Below are positions 61,607 to 64,000 of a stretch of DNA of 64,000 bases, one piece after another. Position 1 is the stretch's first letter. Each line of letters starts with the position of its first letter. This DNA is from Cellvibrionaceae bacterium AOL6 (GTDB taxonomy: Bacteria; Pseudomonadota; Gammaproteobacteria; Pseudomonadales; Cellvibrionaceae): assembly GCA_003265435.1 (NCBI GenBank), contig NOXC01000005.1:62001-126000 (forward strand), read 5' to 3'. A program made the position numbers and the translations under genes. Below the pieces are notes generated by a model that was given only the letters and a program-made list of their open reading frames with translations, was not told the DNA's origin and searched no databases.

Positions 61607-62594
61607 AGACGGTGACGGTGTTGACGCGGTTGAGTTTGCCTTTGGAGAAGGCTTCGATGTTCTCCATGGTGACTCTGGCGATGTTGGCGAGGGCTTCTTT
61701 GCTGAAGAACGCCTGGTGCCCGGTGACTACGACATTCGGAAATGTCAGCAAACGGGCGAACACGTCGTCGGTGAGGATGCGATTCGACAGGTCTTCAAAA
61801 AACAGACCGGCTTCTTCTTCGTAGACGTCGAGGCCAAGGTAACCCACCTTGCTGACCTTCAGCCCTTCAATCACCGCCTTCGTATCGATCAGTCCACCGC
61901 GACTGGTGTTGATCAGCATCACCCCATCTTTCATTTTTAGAATGGTGTCGGCGTTCACCAGGTGGTAGGTCGGGGGAATCAACGGGCAGTGCAGTGAGAT
62001 GATATCGCTGCGTTCCCACAGCTCTTCCAACGGCACATACTGCCCGATTTTTTTAAAGGCCTTGTTCTCGTTCGGGTCATAGGCGATCACCTCGCAGCCA
62101 AAGCCCTGCATGATGCCTGCAAACGCAAGCCCGATGCTGCCGGTGCCGACCACCCCCACGGTTTTGCCGTGAATTTCGAAGCCCTGCAGGCCTTGCAGCG
62201 AATAGTCGTTCTCACGCACTCGGTTAAAGGCGCGATGAATATTGCGGTTGAGGTCCATGATCAGCGCAACCGCGTGCTCAGCCACGGTGTGCGGTGAGTA
62301 TTCCGGCACGCGGCAAACCACGATATTTTCTTGCTTGGCGGCTTCAAGGTCGATGTTATTGAATCCGGCACAGCGCAATGCGATGAGCTTTACCCCCGCT
62401 TTTGCGAGCTTTTGGATCACTTTGCGCGTGACGCTGTCGTTTACGAAGCAGCACACTGCGTCGACTTTTTTCACCATCGGCACCGTGTCTTCGTTCAACG
62501 ATGGTGCAAAAAAAGTGAGTTTGACACTCTCCGGACAATGCGCCCTGAGATATTCCTTATCGTAGGGTTTCGTCCCGAATACCGCTACACGCAT
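61605..62594 (-). CDS. ldhA: D-lactate dehydrogenase-type 2-hydroxyacid dehydrogenase
   Basis: This 329-residue NAD-dependent enzyme should reduce pyruvate to D-lactate. The Rossmann motif is 'VGVVGTGSIGLAFAG'. Catalytic residues are Arg in 'STSRGG' (here INTSRGGLID) and the His in 'VVTGHQAFFSKEAL'. 'LRCAGFNNIDLEAA' and 'YSPHTVAEHAVAL' match LdhA. The length is that of E. coli LdhA (329). Its stop codon forms part of a dispersed hairpin. rlmB and rnr lie just upstream. Confidence 0.93.
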   Translation of the reverse strand: MRVAVFGTKPYDKEYLRAHCPESVKLTFFAPSLNEDTVPMVKKVDAVCCFVNDSVTRKVIQKLAKAGVKLIALRCAGFNNIDLEAAKQENIVVCRVPEYSPHTVAEHAVALIMDLNRNIHRAFNRVRENDYSLQGLQGFEIHGKTVGVVGTGSIGLAFAGIMQGFGCEVIAYDPNENKAFKKIGQYVPLEELWERSDIISLHCPLIPPTYHLVNADTILKMKDGVMLINTSRGGLIDTKAVIEGLKVSKVGYLGLDVYEEEAGLFFEDLSNRILTDDVFARLLTFPNVVVTGHQAFFSKEALANIARVTMENIEAFSKGKLNRVNTVTV

Positions 62595-62605
62595 GCCGCT
62601 GACTC

Positions 62606-63346
62606 CTATTGATTATTCTGACGCACCACCTCGAACAGTATCACGCCAGTTGCTACAGATACGTTAAGGCTGGAAACCTCCCCCAGCATGGGGATTTTCA
62701 CCAGCTCATCGCAACATTCACGAGTCAGTCGGCGCATGCCGCTGCCTTCGGCGCCCATTACGATAACGCGCTTGCCCTTCAGGTCGGCTTCGTAAAGGGT
62801 CTGCTCGGCTTCTCCAGCCGTGCCTGTAACCCAGTAACCCAGCTCTTGAAAAGTACGCAAGCAACGCGCCAAATTCGTCACCGCCACAAGCGGAACCGTT
62901 TCAGCTGCACCACAGGCAACCTTTCTTGCCACATCGGTCAAACTTGCAGAATTATCCTTGGGCACGATGACCGCTGCCACGCCGGCCGCATCGGCGGTAC
63001 GCAGGCAGGCACCGAGGTTGTGAGGGTCGGTCACGCCATCCAGCACCAACAAAGTACCCGCCAAGCTGCCTTCTTCTAGAGCGGCATACAGGCCTTTTTC
63101 ATTCAATAGCGCCTTGCCCGGACGCAGCCGGGCCACAAGCCCCTGATGATTGCCGTCGACGAGGGCATCAAGCTCGTCTCGACTTTGGTACTCAGGCTGA
63201 ATGCCTTGACGCTCACACGCACTGAGGATTTTTTGTACGCGTGCGTCCTGACGCCCGCGCAGAAGGTACAGCGCCTCAATCCGTTCCGGAGACGTTTTTA
63301 ACAGCACCTGCAGCGCGTGAAAGCCATAGCTGTACTCCGCACTCAT
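62606..63346 (-). CDS. rlmB: 23S rRNA (guanosine-2'-O-)-methyltransferase RlmB
   Basis: This 246-residue SpoU enzyme methylates the ribose of G2251 in the peptidyl-transferase centre. Conserved SpoU motifs are '[21 protein letters not shown]' in pieces (motif 1), '[14 protein letters not shown]' (motif 2) and '[22 protein letters not shown]' in pieces (motif 3). An N-terminal RNA-binding domain precedes. It overlaps the rnr stop by four bases, and this rnr-rlmB order is common in gammaproteobacteria. Confidence 0.96.
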   Translation of the reverse strand: MSAEYSYGFHALQVLLKTSPERIEALYLLRGRQDARVQKILSACERQGIQPEYQSRDELDALVDGNHQGLVARLRPGKALLNEKGLYAALEEGSLAGTLLVLDGVTDPHNLGACLRTADAAGVAAVIVPKDNSASLTDVARKVACGAAETVPLVAVTNLARCLRTFQELGYWVTGTAGEAEQTLYEADLKGKRVIVMGAEGSGMRRLTRECCDELVKIPMLGEVSSLNVSVATGVILFEVVRQNNQ

Positions 63347-64000
63347 GACTTCGCCTTGTTGCGTTTGTTTTTCTTGGTTTTCTTGGACTTATCGCTTCCG
63401 GTTTTCGCCTTATCGGCTGACGCTTTCGGCTTCGCGCGCTTTTTCGCCTGCTTGTTCTTTTTGCCCGGTTTGGCGGTCGCGGGTGCGGCCGGTGTGGACT
63501 GCGCCTCGTTGACGGCACGTTTGCGCGGCTGGCGCTGGCTTTCCGTTTTTACGGGTGCCGGCGTAGCGGCTTTGGCAGGCCGTCGGGTTCGGCGTCTCGA
63601 TTTTTTCTGTACCAGCTCAAAATCAATCTTGCGTTCATCGAGGCTGACACGTACCACGCGTACACGCAGCTCATCCCCTAAATGGAAACTCTGCCCGGTG
63701 CGCTCCCCCGTCAATCGATGGTGGGCGGCGGCGAACTGATAGTAGTCTTGAGGCAGGCTCGTAATATGAATAAGGCCTTCGACGTAGAGGTCTTTCAATT
63801 CGATAAACAGACCAAAGCCCGTCACGCCGGAGACCACACCTTCAAATTCCTCTCCCACGCGCTCCTGCAAATATTCACACTTCAACCAACTCACCACATC
63901 CCGTGTGGCTTCATCCGCTCGGCGCTCGGTGTGAGAGGTTTGCACACCAAAACTTTCCATTTCCGCGAGCCCGTAGGGATAAATCGCTTTTTTAGGAATG
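63343..64000 (-). CDS. rnr: Ribonuclease R, C-terminal part (cut by window edge)
   Basis: The frame is open from the stop at 63343 to the window end, so at least 218 residues. '[22 protein letters not shown]' in pieces is the end of the RNB catalytic domain. It is followed by an S1 domain ('[32 protein letters not shown]' in pieces) and a long Lys/Arg/Ala-rich tail of about 85 residues. RNase R is a processive 3'-5' exonuclease that degrades structured RNA; the basic tail helps it bind ribosomes. The catalytic residues lie outside the window. Confidence 0.93.
   Translation of the reverse strand, partial: IPKKAIYPYGLAEMESFGVQTSHTERRADEATRDVVSWLKCEYLQERVGEEFEGVVSGVTGFGLFIELKDLYVEGLIHITSLPQDYYQFAAAHHRLTGERTGQSFHLGDELRVRVVRVSLDERKIDFELVQKKSRRRTRRPAKAATPAPVKTESQRQPRKRAVNEAQSTPAAPATAKPGKKNKQAKKRAKPKASADKAKTGSDKSKKTKKNKRNKAKS

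Noticed and set aside
1-64000. CRISPR arrays, tRNA or rRNA genes, prophage modules
   Set aside because: No regularly spaced repeats, no cloverleaf or rRNA segments, and no phage structural genes were recognised by eye; a tRNAscan or CRISPR search would settle it.

Overview
The window is a chromosomal segment from a gammaproteobacterium, most likely a marine, polysaccharide-using member near the Cellvibrionales/Pseudomonadales. This is inferred from a fused BioH-BioC protein, a secreted GH3 glucan hydrolase, paired DUF1552/DUF1592 proteins, and the gene order PilZ-like protein, fimX, serB, which I recall from Pseudomonas. No rRNA, tRNA, CRISPR array or intact prophage was seen. Most of the window is densely packed core genome of moderately high G+C.

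Layout. 0-5.6 kb: start of a proline-rich lipoprotein, a DUF2780 protein, a DEAD-box helicase with DUF3010, an acyl-CoA thioesterase, and an LpxR-like outer-membrane protein under a TetR regulator whose operator occurs three times. 5.7-14.6 kb: rdgC, an AbgT transporter, a MazG-like protein, a GntR regulator, small unknown proteins, an acyl-CoA dehydrogenase and a SprA-like peptidase pair. 14.7-19.4 kb: biotin operon bioB-bioF-bioHC-bioD, with a BirA-type operator over the bioB promoter. 19.4-28.7 kb: ComF, HtpX, YjbR, GH3 glucosidase and the DUF1552/DUF1592 pair. 29-33 kb: cysE and the full EF-P lysylation set (efp, epmA, epmB). 33-37 kb: a PilZ-like protein and FimX. 46.4-64 kb: serB, an AhpA/YtjB-like protein, DUF924, an OlsF-type acyltransferase, Smr and PpnN, acetyl-CoA synthetase, tandem Usp, panC-panD, the rpsF-rpsR-DUF2232-rplI-dnaB block, ldhA, rlmB and rnr (cut by the window end).

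Between fimX and serB sits an insertion (about 37.1-46.4 kb) that carries the most unusual content. It holds a tightly overlapped, A+T-rich three-gene operon: a complete C5 DNA methyltransferase, a 988-residue protein with two different GHKL ATPase modules joined by coiled coil, and a receiver-domain protein with a long unrecognised C-terminal region. There is no obvious nuclease. Upstream are a run of 15 C, a decayed IS4-like transposase, and a Fur-controlled siderophore receptor. I infer a genome-defence or DNA-modification-sensing system wired through a phosphorelay-like ATPase/receiver pair; the function is unproven.

A second theme is a family of dispersed hairpins built on the core GGGGTCWGACCCC. 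There are six loci here, four of them within 10 bases of a stop codon, and two of those share the stop codon itself.
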